From UBA11574 sp963752565 (GTDB lineage Bacteria > Desulfobacterota > Desulfobacteria > Desulfobacterales > UBA11574), in NCBI GenBank assembly GCA_963752565.1, contig CAVVZC010000018.1, forward strand, positions 12,534-76,533: a DNA stretch of 64,000 nt. Reading direction: 5' to 3'. Each line of letters begins with the position of its first letter. The first letter of the stretch is position 1. This document shows, piece by piece, positions 8,701-16,307 of this stretch. The notes beneath the pieces are model-generated. The model searched no databases. It had not been told where the DNA came from and saw nothing but the letters and a program-made list of their open reading frames with translations. The position numbers and the translations under genes are program-made.

Positions 8701-8769
8701 CTGGTTTCCCAACCGTTTGGAAGAAATGAGGGATTGAATATACTCCTTAATGTCATTTTTTTGATGCAT
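5749..8769 (-). CDS. Helicase-nuclease fusion (MrfA/YprA-like + MrfB/YprB-like)
   Basis: A 1006-residue protein. Residues about 55-400 form a superfamily 2 helicase core: Walker A TPTASGKT (81-88), DEVH (192-195), SAT (229-231), motif VI RGGRVGRSGQ (377-386). Next comes a region ending in a DUF1998-type domain with a Cys cluster CPCETGCPSC...C (C715, C717, C721, C724, C730), as in YprA/Hrq1 helicases. After a basic linker (about 760-830) a DEDDy 3'-5' exonuclease fold follows: FDIET (D837, E839), D901, and Y969-x3-D973, resembling YprB. In Bacillus subtilis MrfA and MrfB are separate proteins that act together in mitomycin-damage repair; here both sit on one chain. A role in DNA-damage repair is inferred. 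The gene is monocistronic. Confidence 0.85.
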   Translation of the reverse strand: MHQKNDIKEYIQSLISSKRLGNQVVYHTVLPDHPARVSKPEKPWPQIIDRMVQSAGIRDLYRHQADAIDFIRSGRHIVVATPTASGKTLIYNLTVVENIIKNPDSKALYIFPLKALAQDQLRTFEALMKHNKDVKSKIAIYDGDTSAWHRKRIREAPPNILLTNPEMIHLSLLPHHQKWADFFCNLDMVVVDEVHTYRGIMGSHMAQVFRRFQRICSFYSADPTFVFCSATVSNPAQLTEQLTGLKVETITKSGAPLGKKHVVFINPVQGPAQTAILLLKAALHRGLRTIVYAQSRKLTELIAIWAGSQSGPYAQRISAYRAGFLPEERREIEAKLAKGDLLAVISTSALELGIDIGDLDLCLLVGYPGTVVATWQRGGRVGRSGQDSTLVLIAGEDALDQYFMRHPEDFLNREPEAAVINPHNTEIMSRHITCAAAELPLKSSEPFLLDEHVEKVVFGLEKSGALLRSEDGTQLYSSRLAPHRHVDLRGTGTRYNIVSSKTGKHKGEIDEFRAFKETHPGAIYLHKGNTFLVNTLDLDTKTVKVSRAKVDYYTRVRSEKNTEILEIYDIKTLLNTDVYFGRLKVTDQVIGYEKWRIHAKKKLSITPLTLPPLIFETEGLWFKIPAQIQRQAEAQYLHFMGGIHAIEHAAIGIFPLLVMADRNDLGGIATPHHPQVGSAAVFIYDGVPGGAGLSRQAFKKATELLENTIKVIRACPCETGCPSCVHSPKCGSGNRPIDKASAIFLLNKLISAQDAAMPETYPADTRSKEKEFRSPVKVTSFQKKTAVMDRSKKSAGHKGRLRKRMLARRRAFKDACKTPSIDQAPLKGSGTRFCIFDIETQRSAQEVGGWHRADLMKMSCAVLYDSKKDKYFEFLDDQVDQLIEHFQKCDLVVGFNVKRFDFRVLAGYSDFNFEKLPTVDILEDVHYRLGYRLSLNHLAKVTLGQKKTADGLQALQWWKQGRMREIIDYCKKDVEITRDLFLYGQKNGYLLFTNKAKKTVRIPVKW

Positions 8770-9043
8770 AAATTCGCAAAATCACGTTCAATTTGAGTTT
8801 ATTGACTTGAAAAATGGAAAATCTGCATGTATTATACAGGCCGAACCATTTGATGGTATCATGACAAGCTACCGTAGTTTAAACCGATCAACAAATAAGA
8901 TATAGTGTCATCATATTGCATGACACATTTTTCTTTTCAAGAGAAATAAGAGACCTGTTCTAAATGGAACATTTCAGGACCCATACCTTCAAAAAGAATT
9001 TAATCGTTTGTTCTCGAGGATTTTGTAAAAACTCATTGGTATC

Positions 9044-10264
9044 ATGATAAACCAAATTATTGTATTGATTGTGTTGCTGTTTCTATCCGGTTTTTTCTCT
9101 TCTGCAGAAACCGCCCTTTTCTCCATAAGTAGAACAAAAGCCAGGCATCTGGCCAAGAATAAACACAAGTCCTACATTCTGATCAAACAGATGAAAGACG
9201 ATCCGCATCGACTCCTTTCCACGGTTTTGATCGGAAACAATATCGTCAATGTGGGTGCAGCCGCCCTGGCAACATCCGTTACCATTCATTATTTCCCAAA
9301 TTATGCAGTTGGTGTCGCCACCGGTGTCATGACCTTTCTGATTCTGGTTTTCGGAGAAGTATTGCCCAAATCCGTCGCCACACGAAATAATATTTTGATT
9401 GCAAGAATGGCTATATATCCCATATATTGGTTCTCAATTTTTTGTTATCCCGTTGTTATTTTTTTAAATTTTATTCCAAAACTCACCGGAAAGATTAAAA
9501 AGACCCCCACTGTAACCGAACAAGAGCTGATGACCTTTGTTGAGGTGGTTGAAGAAGAAGGTGAAATTAAAGAAGAAGAAAAGGAACTGATCCACAACAT
9601 TTTTGAGTTCGATGATACCAATGCTTCGGAAATCATGGCGCCAAGGGCGGACATGTTCGTTATCGAGGCAGATGAAAAACTGAACCTGGAAGATATCGTC
9701 AAGTCGGGTTTTACCAGAATTCCGGTTATCGAGGACGATATTGACCATGTCATCGGCATTATTAACATAAAAGATCTTTTTTTGCATGAAATTACCTCCG
9801 GTAACGACATTGATGTCCGTAAAATTATGACCGCCCCCTATTTTGTTCCTGAAAATAAAAAGCTTGACAAGCTGCTTCATCAATTCAAAAAAAGAAAACA
9901 CCATATGGCCATTGTTGTGGATGAACATGGCGGCGTATCCGGCTTGATCACCCTTGAAGACGCCCTGGAAGAGATTGTGGGAGAAATAAGCGATGAAACC
10001 GACAGGGAAGAACCGCATATTGTCAAACACAAAATAAAAGAATGGGTCGTTCTTGGAAAGTCTGATATAGACGAAATCAACGAAACCATCGGGATGGACA
10101 TTCCAGATTCTAAAGATTACGACACTTTTTCCGGATATGTTTTAAATACCATTGGAAGAATCCCCGAAGAAAAGGAAAAATTCACGTTTGGGAAATACAG
10201 TGTCACCGTGGAAGAAATGGATGGAAATAGAATAAAGAAATACAGTATCAAGCAACAACCATGA
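9044..10264 (+). CDS. CNNM/DUF21 and CBS-domain membrane protein (CorB/CorC family)
   Basis: A 406-residue protein with an N-terminal DUF21/CNNM transmembrane domain (hydrophobic segments near 1-20, 60-90, 90-110 and 125-145; FFSSAETALFSISR is typical), a CBS pair (NASEIMAPRADMFVI... to about residue 320, with HHMAIVVDEHGGVSGLITLEDALEEIVGEI), and a C-terminal CorC/HlyC domain (YDTFSGYVLNTIGRIP). Relatives are Mg2+/Co2+ transporters or were formerly called hemolysins. Specific ion use cannot be told from sequence. The last four bases (ATGA) overlap the nitroreductase gene, so the two are co-transcribed. Confidence 0.9.
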   Translation: MINQIIVLIVLLFLSGFFSSAETALFSISRTKARHLAKNKHKSYILIKQMKDDPHRLLSTVLIGNNIVNVGAAALATSVTIHYFPNYAVGVATGVMTFLILVFGEVLPKSVATRNNILIARMAIYPIYWFSIFCYPVVIFLNFIPKLTGKIKKTPTVTEQELMTFVEVVEEEGEIKEEEKELIHNIFEFDDTNASEIMAPRADMFVIEADEKLNLEDIVKSGFTRIPVIEDDIDHVIGIINIKDLFLHEITSGNDIDVRKIMTAPYFVPENKKLDKLLHQFKKRKHHMAIVVDEHGGVSGLITLEDALEEIVGEISDETDREEPHIVKHKIKEWVVLGKSDIDEINETIGMDIPDSKDYDTFSGYVLNTIGRIPEEKEKFTFGKYSVTVEEMDGNRIKKYSIKQQP

Positions 10265-10818
10265 AATTTGATCAGATACTCAATACCAGAAGATCTGTGA
10301 GATCTTTTGATTCAAGGTTGGTCAGCGAAAACGACATCATTTCTATGATCGAAGCCGCACGTCTTGCCCCGTCTGCCTGCAACAGCCAAACCTGGCGTTT
10401 CGTCTTCGTAACCCAACGTAAAATTATTCGAAAAATTTGTCATGAAGCCATGCGGCCCGTTATTCCAAATAAGTGGCTCGAACAGGCGCCACTGTTGATT
10501 GTGGGATGCTCCCAGCTGGATATTATTGCAAATCGTATCGGCGGCCGTGTTACCGGCATCGAATATTACCAGATCGATCTGGGCATCGCCATGGAACACA
10601 TGGTGTTAAAAGCCACGGAACGCGGCCTTGGGACCTGCTGGATCGGCTGGTTTGATGAAAACAAGCTCAAAGACATCCTTGAAATACCCAAAAAAGTAAA
10701 GGTCTCCGCTTTGCTGGCAGTGGGGTATCCAAAAGATGCGCCCGGAAAAACAAGAAAAAGAAAACCCACAGAAAAAATAGCTTTTTCTGAAAAATGGGGA
10801 AAACCCCTCACTCCTTAA
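10261..10818 (+). CDS. Nitroreductase family flavoprotein
   Basis: A 185-residue FMN-dependent nitroreductase-fold protein. The N-terminus has the family pattern ILNTRRSVRSFDSR followed by MIEAARLAPSACNSQTWRFV, where RR-S-R and APSACNSQ-W contact FMN. A later GLGTCWIGWF segment and VSALLAVGYPKD are also standard. Members reduce nitro compounds, quinones or other electrophiles with NAD(P)H; the natural substrate is unknown. It overlaps the upstream CNNM gene by ATGA and runs 11 bases into the end of the convergent efp gene. Confidence 0.9.
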   Translation: MKFDQILNTRRSVRSFDSRLVSENDIISMIEAARLAPSACNSQTWRFVFVTQRKIIRKICHEAMRPVIPNKWLEQAPLLIVGCSQLDIIANRIGGRVTGIEYYQIDLGIAMEHMVLKATERGLGTCWIGWFDENKLKDILEIPKKVKVSALLAVGYPKDAPGKTRKRKPTEKIAFSEKWGKPLTP

Positions 10819-11371
10819 CCCTTTCCACATATTCCCCGGTCCGGGTATCTATACGAATAAGTTCACCCTCTTCAATAAAGGGGGGAACCTGGATCGGATA
10901 TCCCGTTTCCAGCGTTGCCGGCTTTGTGCTGCCCGAGGCGGTGTCTCCCTTTGCCCAGGGATCTGCTTTTTCAATCCTTAAGTCCACAAATATAGGCAAC
11001 GATATTTCAATGGGATTCCCTTTAAATAAAAGAACATTACAGACCGTATTTTCTTTTAATAAATTGATGGCATCACCCAGCTGATCTTTGCTGAGAAAGA
11101 TCTGGTCATAGGTCGCTGTATTCATAAACCAGTACTGCTCACCATCTAAATACAAATATTCCATTTCATGATCTTCCAGGTGAGGCTCGTCGAATTTATC
11201 GCTGGATCTAAAGGTTCGATCAAACTGAGCACCGGTCAAAAGGTTCTTGAGCTTGCACTTGTAATAGGCTTTGCCTTTGCCGGGTTTTAAAAATGCATAC
11301 TGAACCACCACATATGGGTCTCCATCGATTTCGATTTTTAGACCTTTTCTCAAATCACTGCTATTATACAT
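10808..11371 (-). CDS. efp: Elongation factor P
   Basis: EF-P binds ribosomes stalled at polyproline stretches and promotes peptide bond formation. The 187-residue length and three beta domains (KOW-like N-terminal, OB, C-terminal) are standard. The tip loop that carries the post-translationally modified lysine reads LKPGKGKAYY (K32). The C-terminal half contains the usual VPPFIEEGELIRIDTRTGEYVERVKE ending. No epmA or epmB gene is next to it, so its modification type is unknown. It is monocistronic and convergent with the nitroreductase gene. Confidence 0.95.
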   Translation of the reverse strand: MYNSSDLRKGLKIEIDGDPYVVVQYAFLKPGKGKAYYKCKLKNLLTGAQFDRTFRSSDKFDEPHLEDHEMEYLYLDGEQYWFMNTATYDQIFLSKDQLGDAINLLKENTVCNVLLFKGNPIEISLPIFVDLRIEKADPWAKGDTASGSTKPATLETGYPIQVPPFIEEGELIRIDTRTGEYVERVKE

Positions 11372-11475
11372 GAGTTTGTTGCTCCTTTATTAAATTATTG
11401 GACAGCGTAATCTTTTGAATATTATAATATTTTTTTCAGTTAGTGCTTTACATTTAATGTCCTGGCCATCTGTGT

Positions 11476-12252
11476 TTACCTGCGTTCAATAGCCTTCTCT
11501 GCCCTGCGGGCCTCATCAACCATTTGTTTGACCTTTTCGAGGTCTTTTTTGAACCGTATTGAACGCCCCTTAGAGTCCAATACATTGGTTCCGGTACAAC
11601 TGTCGACGCCTGCCGGCTTAACCTGCATAATGCCGTCAAAGACATTGTCAGGTGTGATGCCCCCTGCCAATATCACAGGAATATGACTTGACTGTACCAG
11701 TTGCGCAGCCACGTCCCAGTTGCATGTCTTGCCGGTGATGCCCACGAAACCTTTGACCGGCTGAAGATCAAAAATAGATCCAGATGATTTTACAATCAGA
11801 GTATCTGTCAAAAAATAATCGCTGACCGCCTCGAACATGCGCGCCAGCTCAAGGGTTTCTCCTTGGTTCGGCACTTTGGGTTGAGGAATCGGAATCGATC
11901 GCATAATTTTAATCTCAGGGAATCTTTTTTTAATGTTTTTCTGCAACAATACAAGTTTTTTACAGGATGCGCTGGGACCATTTTCAAGGGTTATCGCTTC
12001 ACAAAAATGGATAATATCGGGTTTGTAGTAATCGAGCATGAAACATATGGTCACAAGATCATCAAACAGCGGTATCAAGCTGCTCCAGCCATCTTTTCCC
12101 TGAACCAAGTGTACGGTATCTCTGATGGAAGGAACTTTCCACGATTCCTGTGATACAATAACACTGCCGATATGATCAACGCCGAGAACCATCAGTTTTT
12201 CAGCTTCGGAAGGTGTTTGTACCTCATAAATCTGGACAATTATTTTATTCAT
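11476..12252 (-). CDS. TrpF-like (phosphoribosylanthranilate isomerase fold) protein lacking catalytic Cys
   Basis: A 258-residue TIM-barrel protein resembling phosphoribosylanthranilate isomerase. The C-terminal half carries the phosphate-binding pattern PVILAGGITPDNVFDGI and GVDSCTGTN..SKGRSIRF (TrpF: 'LAGGL.peNV...gVDvsSGvE...G.Kd..ki..F'). The catalytic aspartate appears in YFLTDTLIV (D150). However, the N-terminus reads MNKIIVQIYEV where TrpF has K-I-C-G, so the acid/base cysteine is missing. It is not in a trp operon. Probably a paralogue with another substrate, or a non-catalytic relative. Confidence 0.7.
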   Translation of the reverse strand: MNKIIVQIYEVQTPSEAEKLMVLGVDHIGSVIVSQESWKVPSIRDTVHLVQGKDGWSSLIPLFDDLVTICFMLDYYKPDIIHFCEAITLENGPSASCKKLVLLQKNIKKRFPEIKIMRSIPIPQPKVPNQGETLELARMFEAVSDYFLTDTLIVKSSGSIFDLQPVKGFVGITGKTCNWDVAAQLVQSSHIPVILAGGITPDNVFDGIMQVKPAGVDSCTGTNVLDSKGRSIRFKKDLEKVKQMVDEARRAEKAIERR

Positions 12253-12420
12253 TGATCTTTTTCGCAGGGGTCACGTATTCAGCCCAACTTCTCAACCCAT
12301 AAACAAGTTGATAGTTTTTAACATAAAAGTTGACATTTCAGGCCGTTTCTAACATATTCAGCATGTTTCTGCAAATTGTTTACTTAAACCGTTTTATGGG
12401 GTACACTGTCTATAAATTCC

Positions 12421-12462
12421 ACCGAAGCTGAGCGTTTCAAATTTTAAACGCTCAGCTTCGGT
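12421..12462. repeat. Perfect 17-bp hairpin upstream of guaA
   Basis: Arms ACCGAAGCTGAGCGTTT (12421-12437) and its exact reverse complement (12446-12462) enclose an 8-base AT loop. It ends 42 bases before the guaA ATG, between divergent genes. There is no T-run on either side. It may be an RNA stability or attenuation element, a protein-binding palindrome, or a repeat. Confidence 0.75.
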
Positions 12463-12504
12463 TCCAGCTTGAATCCTGCCGAAAAGAGCAATAAGAGGAA
12501 ATCC

Positions 12505-14034
12505 ATGATACTGATTATCGATTTTGGTTCACAATATAACCAGCTCATTGCCCGTCGGGTCAGAGAATTCCATGTATACTGCCAGATCGATCCGCCGGAT
12601 GTCGATATTGACTATATTAAACACCTGAGCCCCAAAGGGATTATCCTTTCAGGAGGGCCATCGAGCATTTATGAAAAAAATAGCCCCAAGTGTGATGAGG
12701 CAATTTTTAATCTTAAAATTCCTGTGCTTGGAATCTGCTACGGTATGCAATTTATGATCAACGCGCTCGGGGGAACCGTTAAAAAAGCTAGAAAGCGGGA
12801 ATATGGTTTTGCAGAACTTAAAGTTAAAGAAGATGCGGGTTTGTTTAAAGCTGTGGGTGGAAAAACAAAAACCTGGATGAGCCATGGTGATTCCATCACT
12901 AAACTGCCAAGTGGTTTTAAAATAACGGCATCCACTGAAAACACAAAAATTGCTTCAACGGTTCATACTAAAAAACATCTTTACGGCTTTCAGTTCCACC
13001 CTGAAGTTCACCATACGGCCAGGGGCAAAACCATGCTGCGTAACTTTCTTTTTGATGTGTGCGGTTGTAAACGGACCTGGACCATGAAATCCTTTGCCAA
13101 GGATTCGGTTTCTAAAATCAGAGACGTCGTCGGAAACAAAAAAGTTATTCTCGGTTTAAGCGGCGGTGTCGATTCATCGGTCACCGCCCTGTTGCTTCAC
13201 CAAGCTGTGGGGAAAAACCTGACCTGCATATTCGTTGATAACGGCCTCCTTAGAAAGGATGAAGCTAAAAAACTCAAAAAGACCTTTAAGCAACACCTAA
13301 AAATAAACATCCGGTTTGTAAATGCCAAAACCAAATTTCTAAAAGCACTTTCTAAAATCACCGATCCGGAAATTAAGAGGAAAATTATCGGTAAAGTCTT
13401 TATGGATGTTTTTGAAGCCGAAGCCAGAAGGATAAAAGGTGCGGATTTTTTAGCCCAGGGAACCTTGTATCCGGATATTATTGAGTCACAATCGGCTTTC
13501 GGCGGTCCGACATCGGTAATTAAATCCCATCATAATGTCGGTGGTCTTCCCAAAAATATGAAATTAAAGCTTGTTGAACCTTTAAAATATTTATTTAAGG
13601 ATGAAGTTCGCCTTTTGGGCAAGGCGTTGGGTCTGGATGAAGATCTGATATGGCGACAACCTTTTCCTGGCCCGGGCCTTGCCATTAGAATCATCGGAGA
13701 AATAAACAACAAGCGCCTTTTGATATTAAGAAATGTTGATGATATTTTGCTTGATGAAATTAAAAACAGTGGTTATTATCGAAAATTATGGCAGTCTTTT
13801 GCCGTTTTATTGCCCATAAAAAGTGTCGGTGTCATGGGAGATAAACGAACATATGAAAACATAGTTGCCATCCGGGCAGTGACAAGCAAAGATGCAATGA
13901 CAGCCGACTGGGCAAGACTACCGCACAAATTACTTGGAAAAATTTCAAACCGTATCATTAATGAAGTTAGTGGCGTTAATAGAGTGGTCTACGATATTAG
14001 CTCAAAACCGCCCAGTACAATCGAATGGGAATAA
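12505..14034 (+). CDS. guaA: GMP synthase (glutamine-hydrolysing)
   Basis: Converts XMP to GMP using ATP and glutamine, the last step of GMP synthesis. The 509-residue protein has an N-terminal class I glutamine amidotransferase (MILIIDFGSQYNQLIARR; nucleophile Cys in VLGICYGMQ, C78; His-Glu in FHPEVHHT), then the ATP pyrophosphatase domain with PP-loop LSGGVDSS, and the C-terminal dimerisation domain ending SKPPSTIEWE. Start chosen at ATG 12505 behind AAGAGGA; a TTG 36 bases upstream opens the same frame but has no ribosome site and would add a non-conserved leader. The next gene begins six bases after the stop. Confidence 0.95.
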   Translation: MILIIDFGSQYNQLIARRVREFHVYCQIDPPDVDIDYIKHLSPKGIILSGGPSSIYEKNSPKCDEAIFNLKIPVLGICYGMQFMINALGGTVKKARKREYGFAELKVKEDAGLFKAVGGKTKTWMSHGDSITKLPSGFKITASTENTKIASTVHTKKHLYGFQFHPEVHHTARGKTMLRNFLFDVCGCKRTWTMKSFAKDSVSKIRDVVGNKKVILGLSGGVDSSVTALLLHQAVGKNLTCIFVDNGLLRKDEAKKLKKTFKQHLKINIRFVNAKTKFLKALSKITDPEIKRKIIGKVFMDVFEAEARRIKGADFLAQGTLYPDIIESQSAFGGPTSVIKSHHNVGGLPKNMKLKLVEPLKYLFKDEVRLLGKALGLDEDLIWRQPFPGPGLAIRIIGEINNKRLLILRNVDDILLDEIKNSGYYRKLWQSFAVLLPIKSVGVMGDKRTYENIVAIRAVTSKDAMTADWARLPHKLLGKISNRIINEVSGVNRVVYDISSKPPSTIEWE

Positions 14035-14040
14035 TTAGAA

Positions 14041-14937
14041 ATGACTCAAAAAAAATCCAAAAAATTTGAGATGCCAATGGATGATGAAACTCCGGAATTC
14101 CAGGTTCAGGAAGAATTAGACGATCTTAAAGTTGAAAAGTTACACAAGCGAATTACCCGTATCTCGATCATTATCCCCTGTTTGGTTGTTGTTATTATTC
14201 TTGCAGCTTATTTTGATTTGAAAAAAAATGTCTCCAGTGTAAACACCAAAGGCAACATGGGGGTTCAAACCCTCTCCAAGGAACTTGAATCCAAGTTTTC
14301 TTCCCTTTCCATTAAGGAGGCAAATCTTGAAGATACCCTGGGCAAAAAAATTGCGGCCCTTGAAAAGACAACCGTTTCGTTGCAGACAGCTACAAAAGAG
14401 GCGACAACAGCCATTAGGTACATTAGATCTGCAAGGAAAAAAGACAATGAAAACATCGCAAGTGCCATTAATAAAATCGAAAAGACATTGGCTTCGATTC
14501 CCAAAGACCTTGAGAAAATTTTGTCAGACTTGAATGCCATCGACAAAACATCTTCTGAAAAATTGGTAATTTTTTCTCAATTCATGAACAGCTCAAAAAA
14601 TGATCTTTTAACGATACGTTCGGATATCTCATCACTAAAATCATCCAAGGCTGACCGAACCGCTCTGAAAGATCAACAGAAAGTCTACCAGTTAGCGCTG
14701 CGTCAATTAACAATCAATCTTGAAGACAGAATAAAATCAGTCGAAAATATTTTAAAAAAACGGGGAATGGTTAATGCACCGGCCAAAAAACAAAGCCGGA
14801 CCAACCCTGAAAAATCCACGTCGTCAAATCAGACGAAAACAACATCGCCGCCCAGTTCTTCATCTCCCAAAGAAACCGATATACCAAAATCTGGTATCAT
14901 TATTGAACAGGACCTTTCCCCACAAAATCCGGAGTAA
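14041..14937 (+). CDS. Single-pass membrane protein with long coiled coil, unknown
   Basis: I do not recognise a named family. The 298-residue protein has an acidic cytoplasmic N-terminus, one membrane segment (about 42-60, ISIIIPCLVVVIILAAYF), then about 190 residues of Lys/Glu/Leu-rich helix with repeated heptads, ending in a low-complexity Ser/Thr/Pro/Lys tail (about 250-298). It is six bases downstream of guaA, so co-transcribed. A structural or envelope-linked role is possible; nothing ties it to GMP synthesis beyond position. Confidence 0.75.
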   Translation: MTQKKSKKFEMPMDDETPEFQVQEELDDLKVEKLHKRITRISIIIPCLVVVIILAAYFDLKKNVSSVNTKGNMGVQTLSKELESKFSSLSIKEANLEDTLGKKIAALEKTTVSLQTATKEATTAIRYIRSARKKDNENIASAINKIEKTLASIPKDLEKILSDLNAIDKTSSEKLVIFSQFMNSSKNDLLTIRSDISSLKSSKADRTALKDQQKVYQLALRQLTINLEDRIKSVENILKKRGMVNAPAKKQSRTNPEKSTSSNQTKTTSPPSSSSPKETDIPKSGIIIEQDLSPQNPE

Positions 14938-15392
14938 TTGCCACCGAACCACAACACGCCGGCATCTTTTTATCGCCATTTCGATTTAAGGTGTTGATCA
15001 AAAATAAAACCGACAATAGAACCGAAAAGTGAAGAATCTTGGCTCAGATGGTCAGGCAAGAAAAGATCTGGAAGAAATGGGCAGACGATTCCAAGGCGCT
15101 ATACTCACAGTGATTACCGGCAAAAAAACCACAAGATCGTATCTACGGCCAAAGGTCCGAAAATCGCCATTGCGTTTACAATCGATACTGGAACCTTTAC
15201 GATTGTTGTGTGTCTGGAAAATAAATTTGATAAAACCAAATAAATGAGCGGTCTGGAAGTTTTTTCTTTTCAAATTGCTTAACGGATGCTTCTTTTTTAT
15301 AAAAACAGTGTGTATTGTCCATAAACCCTAAAGATTTTGACAACAAGTGCCGAAAAAACAAGAAAGGAGGTCGATGATAAGGAGAATGGGTT
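14938..15392 (+). other. Gap with weak, possibly frameshifted coding sequence
   Basis: This 455-base stretch has a GTG-initiated 72-codon frame (15029-15247) whose first half looks protein-like (RKDLEEMGRRFQGAILTVITGKK). A second frame of the same DNA looks protein-like in its second half (STAKGPKIAIAFTIDTG then TFTIVVCLENKF, to a stop near 15243). One indel near 15120-15130 would join them into a single roughly 72-residue protein. I do not recognise the product, so a frameshifted small gene is only a suggestion. Confidence 0.35.
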
Positions 15393-15623
15393 ATGGATAT
15401 CGTGGTTGGGAAAATACAATCCGCTAAAGAGGAAGGAACTCACAAAAAATCTTTTTACAAAGACGGTAAAAAGACGACTTTTAAGGAAAGACGTAAAAAC
15501 AAACAGGATCGACGTAAGAGTGTTAGAGAGGGGGTAATTGTATCTCTTTCTTTCAAAAATGATCGTCGTGTTCTACCGGATAGAAGAAAAGCGACTTCGC
15601 AAAAATACCCCTACTCTATTTAG
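15393..15623 (+). CDS. Small basic protein with DRR motifs
   Basis: A 76-residue, very basic protein without a recognised domain. It contains repeated Arg-Arg clusters (KERRKNKQDRRKSVRE, NDRRVLPDRRK). The ATG follows a strong AAGGAG site eight bases upstream, supporting real translation. The 3' end overlaps the convergent PilZ gene by eight bases. The small partner of the adenosine-kinase-like gene (19162-19455) ends in a similar Arg-rich pattern. Nucleic-acid or membrane binding is possible; the role is unknown. Confidence 0.6.
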   Translation: MDIVVGKIQSAKEEGTHKKSFYKDGKKTTFKERRKNKQDRRKSVREGVIVSLSFKNDRRVLPDRRKATSQKYPYSI

Positions 15624-16005
15624 ATGGCGCCTCTTTTATACCATCCGCTTCCTGTTTCTCTTTCCACGACTCATACGCGTAATCAAGAAGTGCCCACTTG
15701 TCTTCAGAATCTATGGTTATCAACTTGATACCACCTTCATAATTATAATCCGAATCTCCCTTGAGCGCTTTAATCCAATTCAGAGTCCCGGTAAAAAAAA
15801 CCGATTTTTCTTTATTAGGGACATCCATCATAAATTTCAGCATACAACCCAAAGAAAGTTTCGTCTTTAAGTATACCGTAACACCCATACCTTCTCTACT
15901 GATATTCACGATGGAACACTGCTGTTTCCAATCCTCTTTATTCTCCTCTGAATACCGAGCACCAATCCTCACAGGAAACCGTAAAAATTTTCGTCTATCT
16001 TTCAC
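15616..16005 (-). CDS. PilZ-domain protein (c-di-GMP receptor)
   Basis: PilZ domains bind cyclic di-GMP and change partner activity. This 129-residue protein begins DRRKFLRFPV, giving the RxxxR motif, and has IVNISREGMGV, the (D/N)xSxxG motif; both contact the ligand. The rest fits a single-domain PilZ beta barrel. It starts with GTG seven bases after GGAGGG. The small basic gene converges on it. With the riboswitch and MshE it is one of three c-di-GMP-linked items in the window. Its output partner is unknown. Confidence 0.85.
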   Translation of the reverse strand: MKDRRKFLRFPVRIGARYSEENKEDWKQQCSIVNISREGMGVTVYLKTKLSLGCMLKFMMDVPNKEKSVFFTGTLNWIKALKGDSDYNYEGGIKLITIDSEDKWALLDYAYESWKEKQEADGIKEAPSK

Positions 16006-16097
16006 TCAATTCCCTCCATTTATTGCTATGGTTTGATTTCATATTTTTACTAATGTATACTACATAGCAAATCAACCCTAAAATATAACATGACAAA

Positions 16098-16277
16098 ATG
16101 ATCAACTGCCATAAATGCAAACATTACTATGTTACGTGGGATAAAAACTTTCCCCATGGCTGCAAAGCCATGAGATTCAAATCAAAACAGCTTCCATCCA
16201 TACAAGTGCGTGTCAGCTCCCAACGCGAGTGTCTTTTGTTCAGCGAGAAGGAAACCAGCAAAAAAATAAAATCATAA
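16098..16277 (+). CDS. Small Cys-rich protein (59 residues), probable zinc binder
   Basis: A short gene starting MINCHKCKHYYVTWDKNFPHG and continuing with CKAMRFKSKQLPS and an SSQREC segment. Four cysteines (CxxC, GC, EC) plus histidines suggest one metal site. The pattern CxxCxHyyvTwDknfPhGCkamgfkSk is one I associate with a small conserved protein of deltaproteobacteria and relatives, with no known function. It sits alone between the PilZ gene and kdsB. No strong ribosome site is visible, but the conserved protein pattern supports it. Confidence 0.75.
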   Translation: MINCHKCKHYYVTWDKNFPHGCKAMRFKSKQLPSIQVRVSSQRECLLFSEKETSKKIKS

Positions 16278-16307
16278 TTGTTTCAAGTTGCTTATTTGAA
16301 ACTTTCT

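Noticed and set aside
9445..10030. Long minus-strand frames opposite the CNNM/CBS gene
   Set aside because: They are antisense shadows of a clearly conserved gene.
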